A DNA stretch of 64,000 bases, taken from Cohnella ginsengisoli (GTDB lineage: Bacteria > Bacillota > Bacilli > Paenibacillales > Paenibacillaceae). The notes under the pieces were generated by a model. That model searched no databases. It was not told where the DNA came from and saw only the letters and a list, made by a program, of their open reading frames with translations. Shown piece after piece: positions 56,371-64,000 of the stretch (the first letter of the stretch is position 1; every line of letters starts with the position of its first letter). The position numbers and the translations under genes were made by a program. The DNA lies in NCBI RefSeq assembly GCF_029525555.1, contig NZ_JAPDHZ010000003.1, forward strand, positions 2,046,001 through 2,110,000, read 5' to 3'.

Positions 56371-57427
56371 CTGCAGGCTTCCTCTCTTCTTCCGTATCGG
56401 CCGAATCCGCATCCGGCACGGTCTCCTCGACCGGCCGGCCGGCAGCCGCAGGCGCTTCGGCGAGGGACGCGTCGGCCACGTCAGCTTCGACCGCCTTGTT
56501 ACTCTCGAGCGGGTCCAAATACCGCGTCCTGTCGGGATTCATCACCCGGCGCACGATAATGGCCACGATGCTCGCGATGACGAGGAGCAGCGCGAGCAGC
56601 TGCGAGCTGCGCACGTTGCCGTAAGACGGATCGAGGTAGCCCTGCTCCCCGAATATCCACTTCATCGGCGTCCATAAACCGTTGATCAGCGAAGCGAGCC
56701 AGTCAGGCCCTTTGAAAGCCAGGCTGTCCGTGCGCAGCGCCTCGATAAAGAAGCGGCCGACCGAATACCAGATCAGGTAGGAGAAGAAAAGTTCTCCGAC
56801 GCGCAGAAACTTCTGGCGGCGCAAAATGAACAGGATGATGAGGCCGACCAGACTCCACAACGATTCGTACAGGAAGGTCGGGTGATGGTAGGCTGCCGCT
56901 CCGTTCGCGTCCACCACGTACATCTGCTTGACGATGAAGGCCGGCAGGTGAAGCTCGTTGCTCAGATATGTACCCGTGACTTCTCCGCCGTAGGCTTCCT
57001 GGTTGACGAAGTTGCCCCAGCGTCCGATCATCTGCCCGGCCAGCAGCGACGGCACGCAGATGTCGACGATGCGCATGAACGTATAGCCCTTGCTGCGGAA
57101 GTAGAAAAATCCGCAGACGAAGGCGCCGATCAACGCGCCGTAAATGGCGATGCCCCCGTTCCAGATCTGCACGATCTCGCCTGGGTGCTTGCTGTAGTAA
57201 TTCCATTTGAACAGAACATAGTACAACCTGGCGCCGATAATGGCCGAGGGCACGCCATAAAGCATCAGGTCCAGGAAGAAATCGGCCGACAAGCCGAAGC
57301 GCTTGCCTTCCCAGATGGCGAGCAGAAGCCCGACGAGGGCTCCCGTGCCGAGGATAAGCCCGTACCAGTGCACGGGAATCGGGCCGAGGTGAAACGCAAT
57401 CGATTCAAGCCGCATGGGCAGCAACAT
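56327..57427 (-). CDS. lgt: Phosphatidylglycerol-prolipoprotein diacylglyceryl transferase
   Basis: 366 residues, seven predicted membrane helices. Attaches diacylglyceryl to the lipobox Cys of lipoproteins. Signature GRWGNFVNQEAYGG, N-terminal FHLGPIPVHWYGLILGTGAL, HPTFLYESLW. The C-terminal 70 residues form an acidic, Ala/Glu/Asp-rich cytoplasmic tail absent from typical Lgt; its last part overlaps ppaX. ATG 57427 with GGAGG upstream. Confidence 0.97.
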   Translation of the reverse strand: MLLPMRLESIAFHLGPIPVHWYGLILGTGALVGLLLAIWEGKRFGLSADFFLDLMLYGVPSAIIGARLYYVLFKWNYYSKHPGEIVQIWNGGIAIYGALIGAFVCGFFYFRSKGYTFMRIVDICVPSLLAGQMIGRWGNFVNQEAYGGEVTGTYLSNELHLPAFIVKQMYVVDANGAAAYHHPTFLYESLWSLVGLIILFILRRQKFLRVGELFFSYLIWYSVGRFFIEALRTDSLAFKGPDWLASLINGLWTPMKWIFGEQGYLDPSYGNVRSSQLLALLLVIASIVAIIVRRVMNPDRTRYLDPLESNKAVEADVADASLAEAPAAAGRPVEETVPDADSADTEEERKPADESPSDRRQDSDPD

Positions 57428-57476
57428 GATTATCCTCCGTCTCTAACGCGATCGCCCGAGAGGCCGCGAGCGCGGT

Positions 57477-58410
57477 TTATTCGTTGTCTTCGTCGGCGAT
57501 CGCTTCGGTGAGCTTGTTGGTAAACTGCAGCGCGGCGTTGTAGCCCATCCGCTTGAGGCGGAAGTTCATGGCCGCCACTTCCAGGATGACCGCCAGGTTG
57601 CGGCCGGGCCGAACGGGGACCGTCACGAGCGGCACGTCCGTATCGATGATCCGCGTCGTCTCCTCGTCCAGTCCAAGCCGGTCGTATTGCTTGTCTTGCT
57701 GCCAGTTTTCAAGCTTGATGACAAGCCCGATCTGCTTGGAGTTCCGCACGGCGCCCGCTCCGAACAGCGTCATGACGTTCAGTATCCCGAGTCCCCGGAT
57801 CTCCAGCAGGTGCTGGATCAGCTCCGGCGCGCTCCCGTACAGATAGTTATCCGCCGTCTGCCGGATCTCCACCGCATCGTCGGCGACGAGACGATGGCCG
57901 CGTTTGACCAATTCCAGCGCCGTCTCGCTCTTGCCGATGCCGCTGCCGCCGGTGATGAGCATCCCCATGCCGTAGACGTCCACGAGCACGCCGTGGATCG
58001 TCGTCGTAGGCGCCAGCTTCTTTTCCAGGAAGTTGGTAATGCGGCTGAGCAGCGTCGTCGTCGCGGTCGTCGAACGAAGCACCGGAAAGTGGCGTTCCTC
58101 CGCCACTTGAATCAGCTCGTCGGGCACTTCGAGTCCGCGCGTGATAATAATGCACGGCGTCTCCTCGGCGCAAATCTGCCGCATCCGCTCCAAGCGTTCG
58201 TCAGAAGTCAGCTTTTCGAGAAAAGCCAGCTCCGTCTTGCCCAAAATCTGCGTCCGCTCCGCCGGGTAATAATCGTAATAACCGGCCATCTCCAAGCCCG
58301 GCCGGTTCAAGTCGTCCGTCACGATCGTGCGCCGCATGCCTTCCGAGCCGGCGACGACCTCGAGTTGAAATTGCTGCACGAGCTCGGATACCTTTACTTT
58401 TTTTAGCCAT
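57477..58410 (-). CDS. hprK: HPr kinase/phosphorylase (one frame break)
   Basis: 310 residues when corrected, identical in length to B. subtilis HprK. Phosphorylates and dephosphorylates Ser46 of HPr. Walker A GGSGIGKSETALEL, RGHRLVADDAVEI, signature EIRGLGILNVMTLFGAGAV. The frame is broken at the very start by T7 at 58398-58404 (one too many; MAKKVKVSELVQQF restored with six, ATG 58410). Without correction the frame runs upstream with no homology. Confidence 0.96.
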
Positions 58411-58446
58411 CGTACAGCTCCCTTCAACGCTCTGTTCATCTTTCTC

Positions 58447-58475
58447 ATCGTATCGAAAAAAGACTCGGAAATCAA
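58447..58475 (-). promoter_or_regulatory. Sigma-A promoter of the hprK operon
   Basis: -35 TTGATT (58470-58475), 17-nt spacer, -10 TACGAT (58447-58452), 37 nt before the ATG. Confidence 0.65.
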
Positions 58476-58540
58476 TGTAAACCGCGTCTTTGCGGGCAAT
58501 CCCGGGCATAGTGCGCACCCGCCTGCAAGCCCCGGCATGC

Positions 58541-58574
58541 AAAAGCCAGCGCTCTCGATGAGAGGCTGGCTCAG
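58541..58574 (-). terminator. Terminator of the flavoprotein/ferredoxin operon
   Basis: Minus strand AGCCAG-C-CTCTC / GAGAG-CG-CTGGCT followed by TTTT, 52 nt past the last ferredoxin stop. Confidence 0.78.
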
Positions 58575-58625
58575 TTTTCTCTGCCTATAAGAAAGGGATT
58601 TTCGCATAATCCTTGTCGGTATGGC

Positions 58626-58976
58626 TCAAGCTTGCCGGTACCGCTCGGTGAACGTTTCGAAGAACGGCGTCGTATCCCGCTCCGCCATCGTCGAATCCGT
58701 CCCTTTGGACCAACCGATTTCCCTTCTCCAGCTGCCCAGCATACCCGCCGCGGCTAATGCAATCTCGTCGACTTCCGCGCGGGCTTCGGCTTGGGGCGCC
58801 ACGTACAGCGCGTCTGCCGGACAATACGCTTCGCACATGAAGCAGGTCTGGCAATCCTCGAGGCGGGCGATGACGGGAAGCTTCGCGGCTTCGTCCATAT
58901 CGAAAACGTTCGTCGGACAAGCCTTCACGCACAGCTTACAGCCGATGCAGCGCTCCGCGCTGACGAGTTCGATCAT
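58626..58976 (-). CDS. Two-cluster 4Fe-4S ferredoxin, first copy
   Basis: 116 residues. Cys motifs CIGCKLCVKACP (residues 10-21) and CQTCFMCEAYCP (about 42-53) for two 4Fe-4S clusters, similar to AprB-type subunits. A 55-residue C-terminal extension carries LGSWRREIGWSKG and ends in a polar helix. Overlaps the flavoprotein stop/start by 4 nt (ATGA). Presumed electron carrier of the flavoprotein at 58973-60609. Confidence 0.92.
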   Translation of the reverse strand: MIELVSAERCIGCKLCVKACPTNVFDMDEAAKLPVIARLEDCQTCFMCEAYCPADALYVAPQAEARAEVDEIALAAAGMLGSWRREIGWSKGTDSTMAERDTTPFFETFTERYRQA

Positions 58977-60609
58977 GATGCCTCTCCCTTCGCTTGGCCG
59001 TCCGCCCGCCCGAGTTCTTCCGCATGCGGCACCCGCTCCGTCCCGACGGCGATCCCGTCGATGCCGGAGAGGATCAGGCGATGCGTCTGCCGCGGATCGA
59101 GCGCCGGATATTCGGTGAGCGCCGCGAGCCCGCGCGTCTCTTTGCGCGCCAGCGCGGCGGTGTACATCCAGCGGGCGACCGTCAGCATGCCGGCCGCCTC
59201 TCGCGCACGTACGCGGCCCTGCACAGTGCCGGGCACGCTGCCGCCAAGCGCCTCACGCAGCGCGTCGAGCCGGCCCAGCGCACCGGCGACGCCCGACTCG
59301 CTGCGGTAAAAGTTGATGTTCAGCGGCAGAACGTCCCGCTGAATATCCCCGACCAGCGCCGTCGTGTCGATCGGCGCGTCCGTCTCCCGGCCGGCCTCAA
59401 GACCGTGCCGGCCGACAGGCTTCAGCGCCCGGCGATCCGGACCGCCGCTTTTCCCCGCTCCCAGCGCATGACGAGCTGCGCCGCGTCCCGACCAGCATCC
59501 GCTGCAGATCGCCCAAGACGCGTTATAAGCGCCGCCGCCGCTGACCGCGCCCATCACGCGTTCGCGCGATGCCGCATCGCCGGCCGCGTACAAACCCGCC
59601 ACCGTCGTCCGGCAATCCTCTCCCGCCAACCTCAGACCGCCCGTGCCTCGCATCGTGCCTTCGTAGCGCAGCGTCAGCGGAAACTTGTCCTTGAACGGAT
59701 CGATGCCCGCCCGCTCGAGCGGCATGAAGAAGATCGGATGCGCCTGACGCAGGAACCTTCGCTTCTCATCCGTATCCGCGAGGTCGATGGAGGCGTAGAC
59801 CGGCCCCTCCAGCAGCAGTTTGTGTAAGCTGCCGAAGGTGCGATCCCCCCGCGTGAATAGGCCTTCCCGCCGCATCGTACAGCGTCGACCAGGCCAGCAT
59901 GCGGCCGCGGGTCACGCTGCCGTCCGCGTAGCTGGGCGCATACTGCCGGCTGAACTCCATGCCGGACAGCTCAGCGCCGGCTTCCGCCGACATCAGCAGC
60001 CCTTCTCCGGTGAGCACGTTGCAGCCCAAGCCTTTGCTCAAAAAGGTGCAGCCGCCGGTCGCGACGACGACCGCATGCGCGCGGACTTCCCACGTTCGTC
60101 CGGTCAACCGGTCGATGCCCCGGGCGCCGCCGACGCCGTGCTCGTCCGCGAGCAGCTCCAGCGCGGGCGACTGATCCAGGATCCGGACGCCCGCCTTGCG
60201 CACGGCGCGGCGCATCAGCTTCATATATTCCGGCCCGTGCAAATGCGTGCGCAGCGTCTCGCCCCGCTCGTCTTTGCGGAACGGATAGCCCCAATCCTCG
60301 AGCAGCCTCAGACGGATCTCGACCTCGTCGAGCACGCGGTGAATCCAGGCATTTTCGGAAAGGTAGCCGCCGGCTTTGAGCCTCGCCTGGACAGCCTGTT
60401 CGCGCAGCTCCGCGACAGGCGGGATGACCAGAAGCGTCGTCCCCCCCGGGAGCGGTGGCCCCGCTTGTGCCGACATAGCCTTTATCGGCCAGCACGACGC
60501 TTGCGCCTTCCGCTGCCGCGCTCCAGGCGGCCCAGGCGCCTGCGGGTCCTCCGCCAAGCACCAGCACATCCGCCGTCAGCGTCGTTGCCGACTCGATCGT
60601 CACGCTCAT
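58973..60609 (-). CDS. FAD-dependent fumarate reductase/AprA-like flavoprotein, first copy (two frame breaks)
   Basis: About 544 residues when corrected. FAD motif VLVLGGGPAGAWAAWSAA near residue 18, VVVATGGCTFLSKGLGCNVLTGEG in the middle, GLYAAGDAASRERVMGAVSGGGAYN with the C-terminal FAD Asp. Resembles the flavin subunits of fumarate reductase, L-aspartate oxidase and APS reductase. Breaks: C7 at 60441-60447 (one too many; SGATAPGGTTLLVIPPV restored) and C6 at 59845-59850 (one too many; GDRTFGSLHKLLLEGPVYAS restored). Paralogue of the gene at 62943-64000. Substrate unknown; sulfur compound oxidoreduction is inference from context. Confidence 0.88.
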
Positions 60610-60659
60610 CCCCCCGCTTTCCCGCACCCTTCGACGAATCGCCGGTGCGCCCGTTTCTG

Positions 60660-61454
60660 TTATGGCTCCAATCGGCTTCGCAAAAAGCCGATGGTCACGG
60701 CCAGCGCTTCCTCCAGCTCGGGCGTCGTGCCTGCATAAGGATGCACGGCGTTAAACGTATGATCCGCCCGCTCGATATCGTGGAACTGAAAATGCGGCGC
60801 GTTCTGTTTGAATATCCGGTTCTGCGCGAGCAGCGACTCGCGGTCCGCGCCGCCCTGCACGATGAGGACCTCCGCGCGCACCTCGTTCAATCGATTTTCG
60901 ATGACAAATCGATCTGCATGCCGCGCTTGATCATCGTCCAGCGCCGCTTCGAGAAGCGTGCGGCCTCCTTCTCCGCCGGCGCGCGCGGGCGACGATCCGC
61001 CGTTCCAGACGACCAGCGCCCGAACGCCGCCCTGCTCCGCCGCGTGCAAGATCGCGCCGCCGCCCGCCCGGCTATGCCCGATCAGTCCCAGCCTCGACGC
61101 ATCGGCCTGTTCGGCAAGCGGCAGTTCTCCCACACGCAGCGCGTTTGCCACGATCTTCAGCTCCTCCAGCTCGCGCGACAGCGTGCTCGCCTCCGCGATC
61201 AGCGCCTCGCTCGCACCCGCTTCCCGCGCAGCGACGCGGGAGTAATCGAAGCTCACCGTATAGAAACCTTCGGCCGCGAGCCGGTCCGTCGTCTCCGGCC
61301 AGAACGCCCAATCCTTGTGTCCTCTGAAGCCGTGGCTCACGAGAACGGCCGGTCTGCTTGCGCCCTCGCCAGCCGTCTTCACTTCGCCGCGGATGTACAA
61401 GCCGTTATCCAGCTGCAGCCGGAAAGCTGCGGTCGTGATCGTCTGCTCGCTCAC
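60660..61454 (-). CDS. Alpha/beta hydrolase
   Basis: 264 residues, alpha/beta-hydrolase fold of the dienelactone hydrolase/BAAT type. VLVSHGFRGHKDWAF (oxyanion region), nucleophile Ser in LIGHSRAGGGAIL, Asp in VLIVQGGADRES, His in IERADHTFNAVHPY. No signal peptide. Start GTG 61454 after GGGAGGA. It sits between a sulfonate-type binding protein and a flavoprotein, so it may open or deacylate an imported ester; substrate unknown. Confidence 0.88.
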   Translation of the reverse strand: MSEQTITTAAFRLQLDNGLYIRGEVKTAGEGASRPAVLVSHGFRGHKDWAFWPETTDRLAAEGFYTVSFDYSRVAAREAGASEALIAEASTLSRELEELKIVANALRVGELPLAEQADASRLGLIGHSRAGGGAILHAAEQGGVRALVVWNGGSSPARAGGEGGRTLLEAALDDDQARHADRFVIENRLNEVRAEVLIVQGGADRESLLAQNRIFKQNAPHFQFHDIERADHTFNAVHPYAGTTPELEEALAVTIGFLRSRLEP

Positions 61455-61475
61455 TCGCGTTCCTCCCATCAACGT

Positions 61476-62597
61476 TTATTCGGCCTTCAGCACCCAATCG
61501 CCGATGTTGAAGTCCTTTTTCGCAATCTTCTCCTCGACCAGGAAGTTCTTCGTTCCCTCGATCAGCGCAAGCCCGTCGTCCGTGAACGCCGTGTCCTTGA
61601 TATCCTCGATCGGGCTCAGCTTCTTCACGTTCTCGACCGTTGTCTTCTGAATGCCCGCGATATATTCGTAGTACTCGTCCGGATGCTGCTTCAAGTCGGC
61701 CAGCGCCTTCTCGCGCGCAGCGTTCCATACTTTCGGGAAATCCGGGAACTTCTCGAGAAACGCCTCCGACACCACCGTCGCGCTCGTCCCGAGCAGCTCG
61801 GGATGATCCGACGAGATATCCAGCTGCGGATACCCGTTCGCCAGCGAAGTCAGGGCGTTAACGCCCGTATTGGTCATCGCGTCCACGCTGCCGCCCGCCA
61901 GCGCGGCTTGGGCGTCGGGGATCAGCATGTGCACGAGCTTATAGTCGGTGACGCCCGCATCCTTGAGCAGCCCCACGATATAGCGGTGCATAAAGGAGCC
62001 CTTCTGAATGGCGATCGTCTTGCCCTTCAGATCTTGCAGCGTCTTGGGGCCGTCCTTCTTGGCAATGAGATAGCCGATCGTACGGGTACCCGGCTGCGTG
62101 ATGAGACGCGTCTTTGCGCCGCCCGCCCGCGCGATGATCGCCGGCGTATCGCCGAGACTGCCGAAGTCAAGCCTCCCGCTGATGAGCGATTCCGTCTGGT
62201 CCGGTCCGTTGGGGAAGCCCGCGAGCTTCACTTCCTTGACCCCGTATTTTTTCAACTCTTCTTGAATGATGCCTTTGTAAAATCCCCAGCCTTCCGCGCC
62301 CGTCGTCTGATTCTGGTCGTTCAGGCCGATGTAGCCGTAATTGATAACCTCCGGCACATGGCGCTCCGGCTCCGCGCTTGCGGTCGAAGCGGCCTGCGAC
62401 GATGCAGCCGCAGTGGACGCAGCTGCCGTAGAAGCGGCTGCCGACGGCGACGACGCAGCCGACGAAGAAGCGGCTCCTTCTTCGTTCTTGTTCCCGCAGC
62501 CTTGCAGCGCGAGCGTCAGCGCCACGATTGTCCCCAGCAGCAAGAGCGACCATCTGCGCCGGCTGCCCCCCTTGATCCGTCTTTGTCTCTGTTTCAT
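61476..62597 (-). CDS. Aliphatic sulfonate/nitrate-type ABC substrate-binding lipoprotein
   Basis: 373 residues. Lipoprotein signal with lipobox LQGC (residue about 34), a Ser/Ala-rich linker of about 50 residues, then an SsuA/TauA/NMT1-like domain (INYGYIGLNDQNQ, GRLDFGSLGDTPAIIARAGG, LKGKTIAIQKGSFMHRYIVG). Such proteins bind sulfonates, taurine, nitrate or related anions. No permease or ATPase is visible in the window; they may lie beyond the right edge. ATG 62597 with GGGAGGAG upstream. Confidence 0.92.
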   Translation of the reverse strand: MKQRQRRIKGGSRRRWSLLLLGTIVALTLALQGCGNKNEEGAASSSAASSPSAAASTAAASTAAASSQAASTASAEPERHVPEVINYGYIGLNDQNQTTGAEGWGFYKGIIQEELKKYGVKEVKLAGFPNGPDQTESLISGRLDFGSLGDTPAIIARAGGAKTRLITQPGTRTIGYLIAKKDGPKTLQDLKGKTIAIQKGSFMHRYIVGLLKDAGVTDYKLVHMLIPDAQAALAGGSVDAMTNTGVNALTSLANGYPQLDISSDHPELLGTSATVVSEAFLEKFPDFPKVWNAAREKALADLKQHPDEYYEYIAGIQKTTVENVKKLSPIEDIKDTAFTDDGLALIEGTKNFLVEEKIAKKDFNIGDWVLKAE

Positions 62598-62613
62598 CTC
62601 CGATTGCTCCTCC

Positions 62614-62946
62614 CTAGAATCCCGCTCTCCTGGACAACTGGTACATGAATTGATGCTTCGCGACAGGGATGCGTCCCTTGCCCCAGCCCACTTTCTCCCG
62701 ATAACCGCCAAGCAGGCCCTGACGTTCCAGCTCCTCCTCGGTGACGCCCATCACGCCCTCCGAATCCGGCGATACATAGAGCGCGTCGACCGGGCAGTAC
62801 AGCTCGCACATGAAGCAGGTCTGGCAGTCGTCCTGCCGCGCGATGACGGGGATGCCGTCCTCGCCGCGGTCGAACACGTTCGTTGGGCAGACGGAGACGC
62901 ACTGATTGCACGATACGCAGCGGGATTCGCTGACGATCTCGATCAT
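62614..62946 (-). CDS. Two-cluster 4Fe-4S ferredoxin, second copy
   Basis: 110 residues. Cys motifs CVSCNQCVSVCP and CQTCFMCELYCP, then VDALYVSP and a C-terminal extension with LLGGYREKVGWGKG. Paralogue of the ferredoxin at 58626-58976, sharing the GW-KG motif. Overlaps the flavoprotein stop by 4 nt (ATGA). ATG at 62946. Confidence 0.92.
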   Translation of the reverse strand: MIEIVSESRCVSCNQCVSVCPTNVFDRGEDGIPVIARQDDCQTCFMCELYCPVDALYVSPDSEGVMGVTEEELERQGLLGGYREKVGWGKGRIPVAKHQFMYQLSRRAGF

Positions 62947-64000
62947 ACCGACACACGCTCCTTCGCCACTTCTTCTTTTTTGACCCAAATTTGATCAAGA
63001 CCGCCGCTGATGAGGCGATGATGCTGACCAGCGTCGCCCGTCGGGAAATCCTCGCGCTTGTGCATGCCGCGCGTCTCCGTGCGGGCCAGCGCCGAGTGGT
63101 ACATCCACCGGGCTGTCGCCGTCATCGCGGCCGCTTCGCGTGCCTTGACGCCTTCGGCGGTACGGCCAACTCCCGCTTCGCGCTGGCGCTGCCATAGATC
63201 GTCGAGCCTGACGAGCGAGTCGCCGAGCCCTTTCTCCGTGCGGAACAAATTGCGGTCGTACGGCTTCACCTCGTCCTGCACGGCACGCGCGTATTCTTCC
63301 GAACGCGCGGTCGCGCCCGCTTCCTGGCGCTCTCTAAGCGTTTGCGAGGATAGGCCTTTCAGATTGCGCGATCCAGCGGTCTCGCCGAGCTTCAACGCAT
63401 AGGCTGCCGCGCCTTCCCCGGCAAACGAGCCCGAGGACATCGCCCAAGCCGCGTTATGGCTGCCGCCGCCGGTGAAGCCGCCGCAGATCAGCTCGCGCGT
63501 CGCCGCATCTCCGGCTGCGTAGAGGCCGGGCGCGCTCGTCGCGCACGTGTCGTCGACGATCCGGATGCCGCCTGTTCCGCGCACCGTGCCCTCCAGCCGA
63601 AGCGTGACCGGGAACAGGTCCTTGAACGGATCGATGCCCCTGCGGTCGAACGGCAGGAAGAAGTTCGTCTGGGCGACGCGCAGCAGCGGCTTCAGGTCTT
63701 CCGGTGCCTGGTCGAGTCTCGCGTATACTTGCTTGCCCTCCAGCAGATTGCGCGCGATGACCGAACGGCCCTTTTTCGAGCCGGCGCCCTCGACCACCGT
63801 CCCGTCCTCATAGTAGAAACTGGCGTAGCTGTAGTACGCGGTCTTCGTGACCGAGGAGAATGTCGGGCAGATCGCGTAGGCGTTTGAGAACTCCATCCCC
63901 GACAAGTCCGCTCCCGCCTCGGCTGCGAATAAATACCCGTCGCCCGTGAGCACGTTGCAGCCGAGCGCGCGGCTCAGGAAGGCACATCCGCCGGTGGCTA
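62943..64000 (-). CDS. FAD-dependent fumarate reductase/AprA-like flavoprotein, second copy, 5' end beyond window
   Basis: 352 codons visible, open to the right edge: ATGGCAFLSRALGCNVLTGD, SGMEFSNAYAI, RGIDPFKDLFPVTLRLEGTV, GLYAAGDAATRELICGGFTG, C-terminal AAAMTATARWMYHSALARTE. Clear paralogue of the 58973-60609 flavoprotein (shared ATGGC, LGCNVLTG, SGMEFS, GIDPFKD and GLYAAGDAA blocks). The N-terminal FAD motif is outside. Probably an early gene of this operon. Confidence 0.92.
   Translation of the reverse strand, partial: ATGGCAFLSRALGCNVLTGDGYLFAAEAGADLSGMEFSNAYAICPTFSSVTKTAYYSYASFYYEDGTVVEGAGSKKGRSVIARNLLEGKQVYARLDQAPEDLKPLLRVAQTNFFLPFDRRGIDPFKDLFPVTLRLEGTVRGTGGIRIVDDTCATSAPGLYAAGDAATRELICGGFTGGGSHNAAWAMSSGSFAGEGAAAYALKLGETAGSRNLKGLSSQTLRERQEAGATARSEEYARAVQDEVKPYDRNLFRTEKGLGDSLVRLDDLWQRQREAGVGRTAEGVKAREAAAMTATARWMYHSALARTETRGMHKREDFPTGDAGQHHRLISGGLDQIWVKKEEVAKERVSV

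Noticed and set aside
57477..58607. HprK with a 60-residue N-terminal extension
   Set aside because: Produced by one extra base in T7 at 58398-58404; the corrected ATG at 58410 has a ribosome-binding site and gives the standard 310 residues.
59820..62648. 942-codon plus-strand open frame
   Set aside because: Runs antisense through four recognised genes and an operon; no start signal or domain.

Overview
The window reads as the chromosome of a high-GC spore-forming Firmicute of the Paenibacillaceae (Cohnella/Paenibacillus type; inferred from gene order and protein sequence, not from a search). Gene order follows the Bacillus subtilis blocks secG-rnr, eno-gpmI-tpiA-pgk-gap-cggR, tRNA-Arg/clpP, HPr-whiA-yvcK-rapZ, trxB-TPR-hisIE...hisZ and yvoF-ppaX-lgt-hprK. 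Almost everything lies on the minus strand; only tRNA-Arg, clpP and an sda-like gene are on the plus strand.

Layout. 1-2.9 kb: rnr (3' end cut by the window edge) and secG. 2.9-7.1 kb: a copper-amine-oxidase-like/collagen/BclA-type surface protein, a catalase and a sugar phosphate isomerase-like protein. 7.1-27.4 kb: a carbohydrate locus read right to left: sensor kinase and AraC-type regulator, an Lpl-type ABC importer (binding protein plus two permeases), GH3, GH38, GH125, a clan GH-A enzyme and a second GH38, closed by a strong terminator. Two GH38 plus GH125 point to alpha-mannoside or high-mannose glycan breakdown. 27.5-35.4 kb: the glycolytic operon under CggR, with a near-perfect CggR operator and sigma-A promoter. 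35.4-37.2 kb: tRNA-Arg(CCG), clpP with a CtsR-type operator, and the sda-like gene. 37.2-46.1 kb: a TipA-like MerR regulator, a SIMPL-domain protein, HPr, whiA, yvcK, rapZ, ROK glucokinase, trxB and a TPR protein. 46.4-55 kb: prs and the histidine operon hisZGDBHAFI(E). 55-58.5 kb: an acyltransferase, ppaX, lgt and hprK. 58.5-64 kb: an operon with two paralogous flavoprotein/ferredoxin pairs around a sulfonate-type binding lipoprotein and an alpha/beta hydrolase, entering from beyond the right edge.

Genes working together. HPr, HPr kinase, PpaX, RapZ/YvcK, glucokinase and CggR, all carbon-flow control or entry functions, sit within 25 kb of a glycan-degradation locus with its own two-component system.

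Quality caveat. About 19 single-base frame breaks interrupt otherwise intact, highly conserved genes (tpiA, gpmI, whiA x2, rapZ, prs, hprK, katA x2 and others), nearly all in runs of 5-8 identical bases and mostly one base too many. I treat these genes as intact and the breaks as probable sequencing error. Gene spans below run from true start to true stop across these breaks.

Non-coding structure is rich: palindromic repeat clusters in the gpmI-eno and hisH-hisA gaps, a 22-bp tandem array, a 102-bp duplication, and many clear terminators and promoters.
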